A DNA stretch of 64,000 nt from Hybos culiciformis. Taxonomy: Eukaryota > Arthropoda > Insecta > Diptera > Hybotidae. Shown here one piece after another: positions 12,901-26,360 of this stretch (the first letter of the stretch is position 1; each line of letters opens with the position of its first letter). The stretch covers positions 62,001 through 126,000 of the forward strand of contig CAXFZM010000209.1 of the NCBI GenBank assembly GCA_964007475.1, given 5' to 3'. The translations under genes and the position numbers were made by a program. The notes beneath the pieces are model-generated. The model saw only the letters and a list, made by a program, of their open reading frames with translations. It had not been told where the DNA came from and did no database searches.

Positions 12901-15386
12901 CTAGCTCAAAAACCCAAAAATATTTTATAAAACAATTTTTTTTTAGATTAAAATTCATAAAATTACGCTTCTTTTGGAATTTAAAAAATTAAAATCGATG
13001 CACTGGTTCGCGAGCTATGAGATCTCAAAGTTGAGAAAGAAAATTTTACATATTTAGTATGAAAAAATCGCCTTTCGACGGTTTTTAGGCTCTAGCTCAA
13101 AAACCAAAAAATGTTTTCTAAAACAATTTTTGTTTAGATTAAAATTCATAAAATTACGCTTATTTTGGCATTTAAAAAATTAAAATCGATGCACTGGTTC
13201 GCGAGCTATGAGCTCTCAAAGTTGAGAAAGAAAATTTAACATATTTAGTATGAAAAAATCGCCTTTCGACGGTTTTTAGGCTCTAGCTCAAAAACCAAAA
13301 AATATTTTCTAAAACAATTTTTTTTTAGATTAAAATTCATAAAATTACGTTTCTTTTGGCATTTAAAAAATTAAAATCGATGCACTGGTTCGCGAGCTTT
13401 GAGCTCTCAAAGTTGAGAAAGAAAATTTTACATATTTAGTATGAAAAAATCGCCTTTCGACAGTTTTTAGGCTCTAGCTCAAAAACCAAAAAATTCATAA
13501 AATTACGCTTCTTTTGGCATTTAAAAAATTAAAATCGATGCACTGGTTCGCGAGCTATGAGCTCTCAAATTTGAGAAAGAAAATTTTACATATTTAGTAT
13601 GAAAAAATCGCCTTTCGACGGTTTTTAGGCTCTAGCTCAAAAACCCAAAAATATTTTATAAAACAATTTTTTTTTAGATTAAAATTCATAAAATTACGCT
13701 TCTTTTGGAATTTAAAAAATTAAAATCGATGCACTGGTTCGCGAGCTATGAGATCTCAAAGTTGAGAAAGAAAATTTTACATATTTAGTATGAAAAAATC
13801 GCCTTTCGACGGTTTTTAGGCTCTAGCTCAAAAACCAAAAAATGTTTTCTAAAACAATTTTTGTTTAGATTAAAATTCATAAAATTACGCTTATTTTGGC
13901 ATTTAAAAAATTAAAATCGATGCACTGGTTCGCGAGCTATGAGCTCTCAAAGTTGAGAAATAAAATTTTACATATTTAGTATGAAAAAATCGCCTTTCGA
14001 CGGTTTTTAAGCTCTAGCTCAAAAACCAAAAAATATTTTCTAAAACAATTTTTTTTTAGATTAAAATTCATAAAATTACGCTTCTTTTGGCATTTAAAAA
14101 ATTAAAATCGATGCACTGGTTCGCAAGCTATGAGCTCTCAAAGTTGAGAAAGAAAATTTTACATATTTAGTATGAAAAAATCGCCATTCGACGGTTTTTA
14201 GGCTCTAGCTCAAAAACCAAAAAATATTTTCTAAAACAATTTTTTTTTAGATTAAAATTCATAAAATTACGTTTCTTTTGGCATTTAAAAAATTAAAATC
14301 GATGCACTGGTTCGCGAGCTTTGAGCTCTCAAAGTTGAGAAAGAAAATTTTACATATTTAGTATGAAAAAATCGCCTTTCGACGGTTTTTAGGCTCTAGC
14401 TCAAAAACCAAAAAATTCATAAAATTACGCTTCTTTTGGCATTTAAAAAACTAAAATCGATGCACTGGTTCGCGAGCTATGAGCTCTCAAAGTTGAGAAA
14501 GAAAATTTTACATATTTAGAATGAAAAAATCGCCTTTCGACGGTTTTTAGGCTCTAGCTCAAAAACCAAAAATAATTTTCCAAAACAATTTTTTTTAGAT
14601 TAAAATTCATAAAATTACGCTTCTTTTGGCATTTAAAAAATTAAAATCGATGCACTGGTTCGCGAGCTATAGCTCTCAAAGTTGAGAAAGAAAATTTTAC
14701 ATATTTAGTATGAAAAAATCGCCTTTCGACGGTTTTTAAGCTCTAGCTCAAAAACCAAAAATAATTTTCTAAAACAATTTTTTTTAGATTAAAATTCATA
14801 AAATTACGCTTCTTTTGGCATTTAAAAAATTAAAATCGATGCACTGGTTCGCGAGCTATGAGCTCTCAAAGTTGAGAAAGAAAATTTTACATATTTACTA
14901 TGAAAAAATCGCCATTCGACGGTTTTTAGGCTCTAGCTCAAAAACCAAAAAATATTTTCTAAAACAATTTTTTTTTAGATTAAAATTCATAAAATTACGT
15001 TTCTTTTGGCATTTAAAAAATTAAAATCGATGCACTGGTTCGCGAGCTTTGAGCTCTCAAAGTTGAGAAAGAAAATTTTACATATTTAGTATGAAAAAAT
15101 CGCCTTTCGACGGTTTTTAAGCTCTAGCTCAAAAACCAAAAATAATTTTCTAAAACAATTTTTTTTAGATTAAAATTCATAAAATTACGCTTCTTTTGGC
15201 ATTTAAAAAACTAGAATCGATGCACTGGTTCGCGAGCTATGAGCTCTCAAAGTTGAGAAAGAAAATTTTACATATTTAGAATGAAAAAATCGCCTTTCGA
15301 CGGTTTTTAGGCTCTAGCTCAAAAACCAAAAATAATTTTCCAAAACAATTTTTTTTTAGATTAAAATTCATAAAATTACGCTTCTT
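9928..15386. repeat. Higher-order repeat copy 3 (5459 bp)
   Basis: The copy is longer than copy 2, with marker monomers offset by 5459 bp (9356 to 14815, 9928 to 15387). It does not contain the CTCG block. It carries the one-base deletion CGCCTTTGACGG near 11451, shared with copies 4, 5 and 6 but not with copies 1 and 2. The extra length comes from repetition of monomer runs including the AAATTTGAG and GAGATCTC variants. Confidence 0.83.
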
Positions 15387-18300
15387 TTGGCATTTAACAA
15401 ATTAAAATTGATGCACTGGTTCGCAAGCTATGAGCTCTCAAAGTTGAGAAAGAAAATTTTACATATTTACTATGAAAAAATCGCCATTCGACGGTTTTTA
15501 GGCTCTAGCTCAAAAACCAAAAAATATTTTCTAAAACAATTTTTTTTTAGATTAAAATTCATAAAATTACGCTTCTTTTGGCATTTAAAAAATCGATGCA
15601 CTGGTTCGCAAGCTATGAGCTCTCAAAGTTGAGAAAGAAAATTTTACATATTTAGTATGAAAAAATCGCCTTTCGACAGTTTTTAGGCTCTAGCTCAAAA
15701 ACCAAAAAATTCATAAAATTACGCTTCTTTTGGCATTTAAAAAATTAAAATCGATGCACTGGTTCGCGAGCTATGAGCTCTCAAATTTGAGAAAGAAAAT
15801 TTTACATATTTAGTATGAAAAAATCGCCTTTCGACGGTTTTTAGGCTCTAGCTCAAAAACCAAAAAATGTTTTCTAAAACAATTTTTGTTTAGATTAAAA
15901 TTCATAAAATTACGCTTATTTTGGCATTTAAAAAATTAAAATCGATGCACTGGTTCGCGAGCTATGAGCTCTCAAAGTTGAGAAATAAAATTTTACATAT
16001 TTAGTATGAAAAAATCGCCTTTCGACGGTTTTTAAGCTCTAGCTCAAAAACCAAAAAATATTTTCTAAAACAATTTTTTTTTAGATTAAAATTCATAAAA
16101 TTACGCTTCTTTTGGCATTTAAAAAATTAAAATCGATGCACTGGTTCGCAAGCTATGAGCTCTCAAAGTTGAGAAAGAAAATTTTACATATTTAGTATGA
16201 AAAAATCGCCTTTCGACAGTTTTTAGGCTCTAGCTCAAAAACCAAAAAATTCATAAAATTACGCTTCTTTTGGCATTTAAAAAATTAAAATCGATGCACT
16301 GGTTCGCAAGCTATGAGCTCTCAAAGTTGAGAAAGAAAATTTTACATATTTAGTATGAAAAAATCGCCTTTCGACAGTTTTTAGGCTCTAGCTCAAAAAC
16401 CAAAAAATTCATAAAATTACGCTTCTTTTGGCATTTAAAAAATTAAAATCGATGCACTGGTTCGCGAGCTATAGCTCTCAAAGTTGAGAAAGAAAATTTA
16501 ACATATTTAGTATGAAAAAATCGCCTTTCGACGGTTTTTAGGCTCTAGCTCAAAAACCCAAAAATATTTTATAAAACAATTTTTTTTAGATTAAAATTCA
16601 TAAAATTACGCTTCTTTTGGAATTTAAAAAATTAAAATCGATGCACTGGTTCGCGAGCTATGAGATCTCAAAGTTGAGAAAGAAAATTTTACATATTTAG
16701 TATGAAAAAATCGCCTTTCGACGGTTTTTAGGCTCTAGCTCAAAAACCAAAAAATGTTTTCTAAAACAATTTTTGTTTAGATTAAAATTCATAAAATTAC
16801 GCTTATTTTGGCATTTAAAAAATTAAAATCGATGCACTGGTTCGCGAGCTATGAGCTCTCAAAGTTGAGAAATAAAATTTTACATATTTAGTATGAAAAA
16901 ATCGCCTTTGACGGTTTTTAAGCTCTAGCTCAAAAACCAAAAAATATTTTCTAAAACAATTTTTTTTTAGATTAAAATTCATAAAATTACGCTTCTTTTG
17001 GCATTTAAAAAATTAAAATCGATGCACTGGTTCGCAAGCTATGAGCTCTCAAAGTTGAGAAAGAAAATTTTACATATTTAGTATGAAAAAATCGCCATTC
17101 GACGGTTTTTAGGCTCTAGCTCAAAAACCAAAAAATATTTTCTAAAACAATTTTTTTTTAGATTAAAATTCATAAAATTACGCTTCTTTTGGCATTTAAA
17201 AAATTAAAATCGATGCACTGGTTCGCAAGCTATGAGCTCTCAAAGTTGAGAAAGAAAATTTTACATATTTAGTATGAAAAAATCGCCTTTCGACAGTTTT
17301 TAGGCTCTAGCTCAAAAACCAAAAAATTCATAAAATTACGCTTCTTTTGGCATTTAAAAAATTAAAATCGATGCACTGGTTCGCGAGCTATGAGCTCTCA
17401 AATTTGAGAAAGAAAATTTTACATATTTAGTATGAAAAAATCGCCTTTCGACGGTTTTTAGGCTCTAGCTCAAAAACCCAAAAATATTTTATAAAACAAT
17501 TTTTTTTTAGATTAAAATTCATAAAATTACGCTTCTTTTGGAATTTAAAAAATTAAAATCGATGCACTGGTTCGCGAGCTATGAGATCTCAAAGTTGAGA
17601 AAGAAAATTTTACATATTTAGTATGAAAAAATCGCCTTTCGACGGTTTTTAGGCTCTAGCTCAAAAACCAAAAAATGTTTTCTAAAACAATTTTTGTTTA
17701 GATTAAAATTCATAAAATTACGCTTATTTTGGCATTTAAAAAATTAAAATCGATGCACTGGTTCGCGAGCTATGAGCTCTCAAAGTTGAGAAATAAAATT
17801 TTACATATTTAGTATGAAAAAATCGCCTTTCGACGGTTTTTAAGCTCTAGCTCAAAAACCAAAAAATATTTTCTAAAACAATTTTTTTTTAGATTAAAAT
17901 TCATAAAATTACGCTTCTTTTGGCATTTAAAAAATTAAAATCGATGCACTGGTTCGCAAGCTATGAGCTCTCAAAGTTGAGAAAGAAAATTTTACATATT
18001 TAGTATGAAAAAATCGCCTTTCGAACGTTTATAGGCTCTAGCTCAAAAACCAAAAAATTCATAAAATTACGCTTCTTTTGGCATTTAAAAAATTAAAATC
18101 GATGCACTGGTTCGCGAGCTATGAGCTCTCAAATTTGAGAAAGAAAATTTTACATATTTAGTATGAAAAAATCGCCTTTCGACGGTTTTTAGGCTCTAGC
18201 TCAAAAACCCAAAAATATTTTATAAAACAATTTTTTTTTAGATTAAAATTCATAAAATTACGCTTCTTTTGGAATTTAAAAAATTAAAATCGATGCACTG

Positions 18301-19760
18301 GTTCGCGAGCTATGAGATCTCAAAGTTGAGAAAGAAAATTTTACATATTTAGTATGAAAAAATCGCCTTTCGACGGTTTTTAGGCTCTAGCTCAAAAACC
18401 AAAAAATGTTTTCTAAAACAATTTTTGTTTAGATTAAATTTCATAAAATTACGCTTATTTTGGCATTTAAAAAATTAAAATCGATGCACTGGTTCGCGAG
18501 CTATGAGCTCTCAAAGTTGAGAAATAAAATTTTACATATTTAGTATGAAAAAATCGCCTTTCGACGGTTTTTAAGCTCTAGCTCAAAAACCAAAAAATAT
18601 TTTCTAAAACAATTTTTTTTTAGATTAAAATTCATAAAATTACGCTTCTTTTGGCATTTAAAAAATTAAAATCGATGCACTGGTTCGCAAGCTATGAGCT
18701 CTCAAAGTTGAGAAAGAAAATTTTACATATTTAGTATGAAAAAATCGCCATTCGACGGTTTTTAGGCTCTAGCTCAAAAACCAAAAAATATTTTCTAAAA
18801 CAATTTTTTTTTAGATTAAAATTCATAAAATTACGTTTCTTTTGGCATTTAAAAAATTAAAATCGATGCACTGGTTCGCGAGCTTTGAGCTCTCAAAGTT
18901 GAGAAAGAAAATTTTACATATTTAGTATGAAAAAATCGCCTTTCGACGGTTTTTAGGCTCTAGCTCAAAAACCAAAAAATTCATAAAATTACGCTTCTTT
19001 TGGCATTTAAAAAACTAAAATCGATGCACTGGTTCGCGAGCTATGAGCTCTCAAAGTTGAGAAAGAAAATTTTACATATTTAGAATGAAAAAATCGCCTT
19101 TCGACGGTTTTTAGGCTCTAGCTCAAAAACCAAAAATAATTTTCCAAAACAATTTTTTTTAGATTAAAATTCATAAAATTACGCTTCTTTTGGCATTTAA
19201 AAAATTAAAATCGATGCACTGGTTCGCGAGCTATAGCTCTCAAAGTTGAGAAAGAAAATTTTACATATTTAGTATGAAAAAATCGCCTTTCGACGATTTT
19301 TAAGCTCTAGCTCAAAAACCAAAAATAATTTTCTAAAACAATTTTTTTTAGATTAAAATTCATAAAATTACGCTTCTTTTGGCATTTAAAAAATTAAAAT
19401 CGATGCACTGGTTCGCGAGCTATGAGCTCTCAAAGTTGAGAAAGAAAATTTTACATATTTACTATGAAAAAATCGCCATTCGACGGTTTTTAGGCTCTAG
19501 CTCAAAAACCAAAAAATATTTTCTAAAACAATTTTTTTTTAGATTAAAATTCATAAAATTACGTTTCTTTTGGCATTTAAAAAATTAAAATCGATGCACT
19601 GGTTCGCGAGCTTTGAGCTCTCAAAGTTGAGAAAGAAAATTTTACATATTTAGTATGAAAAAATCGCCTTTCGACGGTTTTTAGGCTCTAGCTCAAAAAC
19701 CAAAAATAATTTTCCAAAACAATTTTTTTTTAGATTAAAATTCATAAAATTACGCTTCTT
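15387..19760. repeat. Higher-order repeat copy 4 (4374 bp)
   Basis: This is the shortest clear copy. Its two marker monomers at the right edge are 382 bp apart (19379 and 19761), two monomers instead of the usual three, so one monomer has been lost. It shares the TTTGACGG deletion (near 16903) with copies 3, 5 and 6, and the CGATTTTTAA change (19294) with copy 2. The boundary monomer near 15590 also lacks a few bases of the usual AAAAAATTAAAATCG. It has no CTCG block. Confidence 0.83.
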
Positions 19761-22700
19761 TTGGCATTTAACAAATTAAAATTGATGCACTGGTTCGCAA
19801 GCTATGAGCTCTCAAAGTTGAGAAAGAAAATTTTACATATTTACTATGAAAAAATCGCCATTCGACGGTTTTTAGGCTCTAGCTCAAAAACCAAAAAATA
19901 TTTTCTAAAACAATTTTTTTTTAGATTAAAATTCATAAAATTACGCTTCTTTTGGCATTTAAAAAATTAAAATCGATGCACTGGTTCGCAATCTATGAGC
20001 TCTCAAAGTTGAGAAAGAAAATTTTACATATTTATTATGAAAAAATCGCCTTTCGACAGTTTTTAGGCTCTAGCTCAAAAACCAAAAAATTCATAAAATT
20101 ACGCTTCTTTTGGCATTTAAAAAATTAAAATCGATGCACTGGTTCGCGAGCTATGAGCTCTCAAATTTGAGAAAGAAAATTTTACATATTTAGTATGAAA
20201 AAATCGCCTTTCGACGGTTTTTAGGCTCTAGCTCAAAAACCAAAAAATGTTTTCTAAAACAATTTTTGTTTAGATTAAAATTCATAAAATTACGCTTATT
20301 TTGGCATTTAAAAAATTAAAATCGATGCACTGGTTCGCGAGCTATGAGCTCTCAAAGTTGAGAAATAAAATTTTACATATTTAATATGAAAAAATCGCCT
20401 TTCGACGGTTTTTAAGCTCTAGCTCAAAAACCAAAAAATATTTTCTAAAACAATTTTTTTTTAGATTAAAATTCATAAAATTACGCTTCTTTTGGCATTT
20501 AAAAAATTAAAATCGATGCACTGGTTCGCAAGCTATGAGCTCTCAAAGTTGAGAAAGAAAATTTTACATATTTAGTATGAAAAAATCGCCTTTCGACAGT
20601 TTTTAGGCTCTAGCTCAAAAACCAAAAAATTCATAAAATTACGCTTCTTTTGGCATTTAAAAAATTAAAATCGATGCACTGGTTCGCAAGCTATGAGCTC
20701 TCAAAGTTGAGAAAGAAAATTTTACATATTTAGTATGAAAAAATCGCCTTTCGACAGTTTTTAGGCTCTAGCTCAAAAACCAAAAAATTCATAAAATTAC
20801 GCTTCTTTTGGCATTTAAAAAATTAAAATCGATGCACTGGTTCGCGAGCTATAGCTCTCAAAGTTGAGAAAGAAAATTTAACATATTTAGTATGAAAAAA
20901 TCGCCTTTCGACGGTTTTTAGGCTCTAGCTCAAAAACCCAAAAATATTTTATAAAACAATTTTTTTTTAGATTAAAATTCATAAAATTACGCTTCTTTTG
21001 GAATTTAAAAAATTAAAATCGATGCACTGGTTCGCGAGCTATGAGATCTCAAAGTTGAGAAAGAAAATTTTACATATTTAGTATGAAAAAATCGCCTTTC
21101 GACGGTTTTTAGGCTCTAGCTCAAAAACCAAAAAATGTTTTCTAAAACAATTTTTGTTTAGATTAAAATTCATAAAATTACGCTTATTTTGGCATTTAAA
21201 AAATTAAAATCGATGCACTGGTTCGCGAGCTATGAGCTCTCAAAGTTGAGAAATAAAATTTTACATATTTAGTATGAAAAAATCGCCTTTGACGGTTTTT
21301 AAGCTCTAGCTCAAAAACCAAAAAATATTTTCTAAAACAATTTTTTTTTAGATTAAAATTCATAAAATTACGCTTCTTTTGGCATTTAAAAAATTAAAAT
21401 CGATGCACTGGTTCGCAAGCTATGAGCTCTCAAAGTTGAGAAAGAAAATTTTACATATTTAGTATGAAAAAATCGCCATTCGACGGTTTTTAGGCTCTAG
21501 CTCAAAAACCAAAAAATATTTTCTAAAACAATTTTTTTTTAGATTAAAATTCATAAAATTACGCTTCTTTTGGCATTTAAAAAATTAAAATCGATGCACT
21601 GGTTCGCAAGCTATGAGCTCTCAAAGTTGAGAAAGAAAATTTTACATATTTAGTATGAAAAAATCGCCTTTCGACAGTTTTTAGGCTCTAGCTCAAAAAC
21701 CAAAAAATTCATAAAATTACGCTTCTTTTGGCATTTAAAAAATTAAAATCGATGCACTAGTTCGCGAGCTATGAGCTCTCAAATTTGAGAAAGAAAATTT
21801 TACATATTTAGTATGAAAAAATCGCCTTTCGACGGTTTTTAGGCTCTAGCTCAAAAACCCAAAAATATTTTATAAAACAATTTTTTTTTAGATTAAAATT
21901 CATAAAATTACGCTTCTTTTGGAATTTAAAAAATTAAAATCGATGCACTGGTTCGCGAGCTATGAGATCTCAAAGTTGAGAAAGAAAATTTTACATATTT
22001 AGTATGAAAAAATCGCCTTTCGACGGTTTTTAGGCTCTAGCTCAAAAACCAAAAAATGTTTTCTGAAACAATTTTTGTTTAGATTAAAATTCATAAAATT
22101 ACGCTTATTTTGGCATTTAAAAAATTAAAATCGATGCACTGGTTCGCGAGCTATGAGCTCTCAAAGTTGAGAAATAAAATTTTACATATTTAGTATGAAA
22201 AAATCGCCTTTCGACGGTTTTTAAGCTCTAGCTCAAAAACCAAAAAATATTTTCTAAAACAATTTTTTTTTAGATTAAAATTCATAAAATTACGCTTCTT
22301 TTGGCATTTAAAAAATTAAAATCGATGCACTGGTTCGCAAGCTATGAGCTCTCAAAGTTGAGAAAGAAAATTTTACATATTTAGTATGAAAAAATCGCCT
22401 TTCGACAGTTTTTAGGCTCTAGCTCAAAAACCAAAAAATTCATAAAATTACGCTTCTTTTGGCATTTAAAAAATTAAAATCGATGCACTGGTTCGCAAGC
22501 TATGAGCTCTCAAAGTTGAGAAAGAAAATTTTACATATTTAGTATGAAAAAATCGCCTTTCGACAGTTTTTAGGCTCTAGCTCAAAAACCAAAAAATTCA
22601 TAAAATTACGCTTCTTTTGGCATTTAAAAAATTAAAATCGATGCACTGGTTCGCGAGCTATAGCTCTCAAAGTTGAGAAAGAAAATTTAACATATTTAGT

Positions 22701-25700
22701 ATGAAAAAATCGCCTTTCGACGGTTTTTAGGCTCTAGCTCAAAAACCCAAAAATATTTTATAAAACAATTTTTTTTTAGATTAAAATTCATAAAATTACG
22801 CTTCTTTTGGAATTTAAAAAATTAAAATCGATGCACTGGTTCGCGAGCTATGAGATCTCAAAGTTGAGAAAGAAAATTTTACATATTTAGTATGAAAAAA
22901 TCGCCTTTCGACGGTTTTTAGGCTCTAGCTCAAAAACCAAAAAATGTTTTCTAAAACAATTTTTGTTTAGATTAAAATTCATAAAATTACGCTTATTTTG
23001 GCATTTAAAAAATTAAAATCGATGCACTGGTTCGCGAGCTATGAGCTCTCAAAGTTGAGAAATAAAATTTTACATATTTAGTATGAAAAAATCGCCTTTC
23101 GACGGTTTTTAAGCTCTAGCTCAAAAACCAAAAAATATTTTCTAAAACAATTTTTTTTTAGATTAAAATTCATAAAATTACGCTTCTTTTGGCATTTAAA
23201 AAATTAAAATCGATGCACTGGTTCGCAAGCTATGAGCTCTCAAAGTTGAGAAAGAAAATTTTACATATTTAGTATGAAAAAATCGCCATTCGACGGTTTT
23301 TAGGCTCTAGCTCAAAAACCAAAAAATATTTTCTAAAACAATTTTTTTTTAGATTAAAATTCATAAAATTACGCTTCTTTTGGCATTTAAAAAATTAAAA
23401 TCGATGCACTCGTTCGCGAGCTATGAGCTCTCAAAGTTGAGAAAGAAAATTTTACATATTTAGTATGAAAAAATCGCCTTTCGACGGTTTTTAGGCTCTA
23501 GCTCAATAACCAAAAAATATTTTCTAAAACAATTTTTTTTTAGATTAAAATTCAGAAAATTACGCTTCTTTTGGCATTTAAAAAATTGAAATCGATCCAC
23601 TGGTTCGCGAGCTATGAGCTCTCAAAATTGAGAAAAAAAATTTAAATATTTAGTATGAAAAAATCGCCTTTCGACGGTTTTTAGGCTCTAGCTCAAAAAC
23701 CCAAAAATATTTTACAAAACAATTTTTTTTTAGATTAAAATTCATAAAATTACGCTTCTTTTGACATTTAAAAAATTAAAATCGATGCACTGGTTTGCGA
23801 GCTATGAGCTCTCAAAGTTGAGAAAGAAAATTTTACATATTTAGTATGAAAAAATCGCCTTTCGACGGTTTTTAGGCTCTAGCTCAAAAACCAAAAAATG
23901 TTTTCTAAAACAATTTTTTTTAGATTAAAATTCATAAAATTACGCTTCTTTTGGCATTTAAAAAATTAAAATCGATGCACTGGTTCGCGAGCTATGAGCT
24001 CTCAAAGTTGAGAAAGAAAATTTTACATATTTAGAATGAAAAAATCGCCTTTCGACGGTTTTTAGGCTCTAGCTCAAAAACCAAAAATAATTTTCCAAAA
24101 CAATTTTTTTTAGATTAAAATTCATAAAATTACGCTTCTTTTGGCATTTAAAAAATTAAAATCGATGCACTGGTTCGCGAGCTATAGCTCTCAAAGTTGA
24201 GAAAGAAAATTTAACATATTTAGTATGAAAAAATCGCCTTTCGACGGTTTTTAGGCTCTAGCTCAAAAACCAAAAAATATTTTCTAAAACAATTTTTTTT
24301 TAGATTAAAATTCATAAAATTACGTTTCTTTTGGCATTTAAAAAATTAAAATCGATGCACTGGTTCCCGAGCTTTGAGCTCTCAAAGTTGAGAAAGAAAA
24401 TTTTACATATTTAGTATGAAAAAATCGCCTTTCGACAGTTTTTAGGCTCTAGCTCAAAAACCAAAAAATTCATAAAATTACGCTTCTTTTGGCATTTAAA
24501 AAATTAAAATCGATGCACTGGTTCGCGAGCTATGAGCTCTCAAATTTGAGAAAGAAAATTTTACATATTTAGTATGAAAAAATCGCCTTTCGACGGTTTT
24601 TAGGCTCTAGCTCAAAAACCCAAAAATATTTTATAAAACAATTTTTTTTTAGATTAAAATTCATAAAATTACGCTTCTTTTGGAATTTAAAAAATTAAAA
24701 TCGATGCACTGGTTCGCGAGCTATGAGATCTCAAAGTTGAGAAAGAAAATTTTACATATTTAGTATGAAAAAATCGCCTTTCGACGGTTTTTAGGCTCTA
24801 GCTCAAAAACCAAAAAATGTTTTCTAAAACAATTTTTGTTTAGATTAAAATTCATAAAATTACGCTTATTTTGGCATTTAAAAAATTAAAATCGATGCAC
24901 TGGTTCGCGAGCTATGAGCTCTCAAAGTTGAGAAATAAAATTTTACATATTTAGTATGAAAAAATCGCCTTTCGACGGTTTTTAAGCTCTAGCTCAAAAA
25001 CCAAAAAATATTTTCTAAAACAATTTTTTTTTAGATTAAAATTCATAAAATTACGCTTCTTTTGGCATTTAAAAAATTAAAATCGATGCACTGGTTCGCA
25101 AGCTATGAGCTCTCAAAGTTGAGAAAGAAAATTTTACATATTTAGTATGAAAAAATCGCCATTCGACGGTTTTTAGGCTCTAGCTCAAAAACCAAAAAAT
25201 ATTTTCTAAAACAATTTTTTTTTAGATTAAAATTCATAAAATTACGTTTCTTTTGGCATTTAAAAAATTAAAATCGATGCACTGGTTCGCGAGCTTTGAG
25301 CTCTCAAAGTTGAGAAAGAAAATTTTACATATTTAGTATGAAAAAATCGCCTTTCGACGGTTTTTAGGCTCTAGCTCAAAAACCAAAAAATTCATAAAAT
25401 TACGCTTCTTTTGGCATTTAAAAAACTAAAATCGATGCACTGGTTCGCGAGCTATGAGCTCTCAAAGTTGAGAAAGAAAATTTTACATATTTAGAATGAA
25501 AAAATCGCCTTTCGACGGTTTTTAGGCTCTAGCTCAAAAACCAAAAATAATTTTCCAAAACAATTTTTTTTAGATTAAAATTCATAAAATTACGCTTCTT
25601 TTGGCATTTAAAAAATTAAAATCGATGCACTGGTTCGCGAGCTATAGCTCTCAAAGTTGAGAAAGAAAATTTTACATATTTAGTATGAAAAAATCGCCTT

Positions 25701-26360
25701 TCGACGGTTTTTAAGCTCTAGCTCAAAAACCAAAAATAATTTTCTAAAACAATTTTTTTTAGATTAAAATTCATAAAATTACGCTTCTTTTGGCATTTAA
25801 AAAATTAAAATCGATGCACTGGTTCGCGAGCTATGAGCTCTCAAAGTTGAGAAAGAAAATTTTACATATTTACTATGAAAAAATCGCCATTCGACGGTTT
25901 TTAGGCTCTAGCTCAAAAACCAAAAAATATTTTCTAAAACAATTTTTTTTTAGATTAAAATTCATAAAATTACGTTTCTTTTGGCATTTAAAAAATTAAA
26001 ATCGATGCACTGGTTCGCGAGCTTTGAGCTCTCAAAGTTGAGAAAGAAAATTTTACATATTTAGTATGAAAAAATCGCCTTTCGACGGTTTTTAAGCTCT
26101 AGCTCAAAAACCAAAAATAATTTTCTAAAACAATTTTTTTTAGATTAAAATTCATAAAATTCCGCTTCTTTTGGCATTTAAAAAACTAAAATCGATGCAC
26201 TGGTTCGCGAGCTATGAGCTCTCAAAGTTGAGAAAGAAAATTTTACATATTTAGAATGAAAAAATCGCCTTTCGACGGTTTTTAGGCTCTAGCTCAAAAA
26301 CCAAAAATAATTTTCCAAAACAATTTTTTTTAGATTAAAATTCATAAAATTACGCTTCTT
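19761..26360. repeat. Higher-order repeat copy 5 (6600 bp)
   Basis: This is the longest copy. It contains both the TTTGACGG deletion (near 21284) and, further on, the CTCG block (23409-23981). Elsewhere these features occur in different copies. The simplest reading is a fusion of a copy-3/4-like unit with a copy-1/2-like unit by unequal exchange. Marker monomers at 25790 and 26361 are 571 bp apart, as in most copies. Confidence 0.82.
23409..23981. repeat. CTCG three-monomer block, copy 3
   Basis: Same joint markers as at 2131 and 6975, reappearing after being absent from the two intervening higher-order copies (9928-19760). Its position inside the longest unit supports a fusion of two unit types there. 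Confidence 0.85.
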
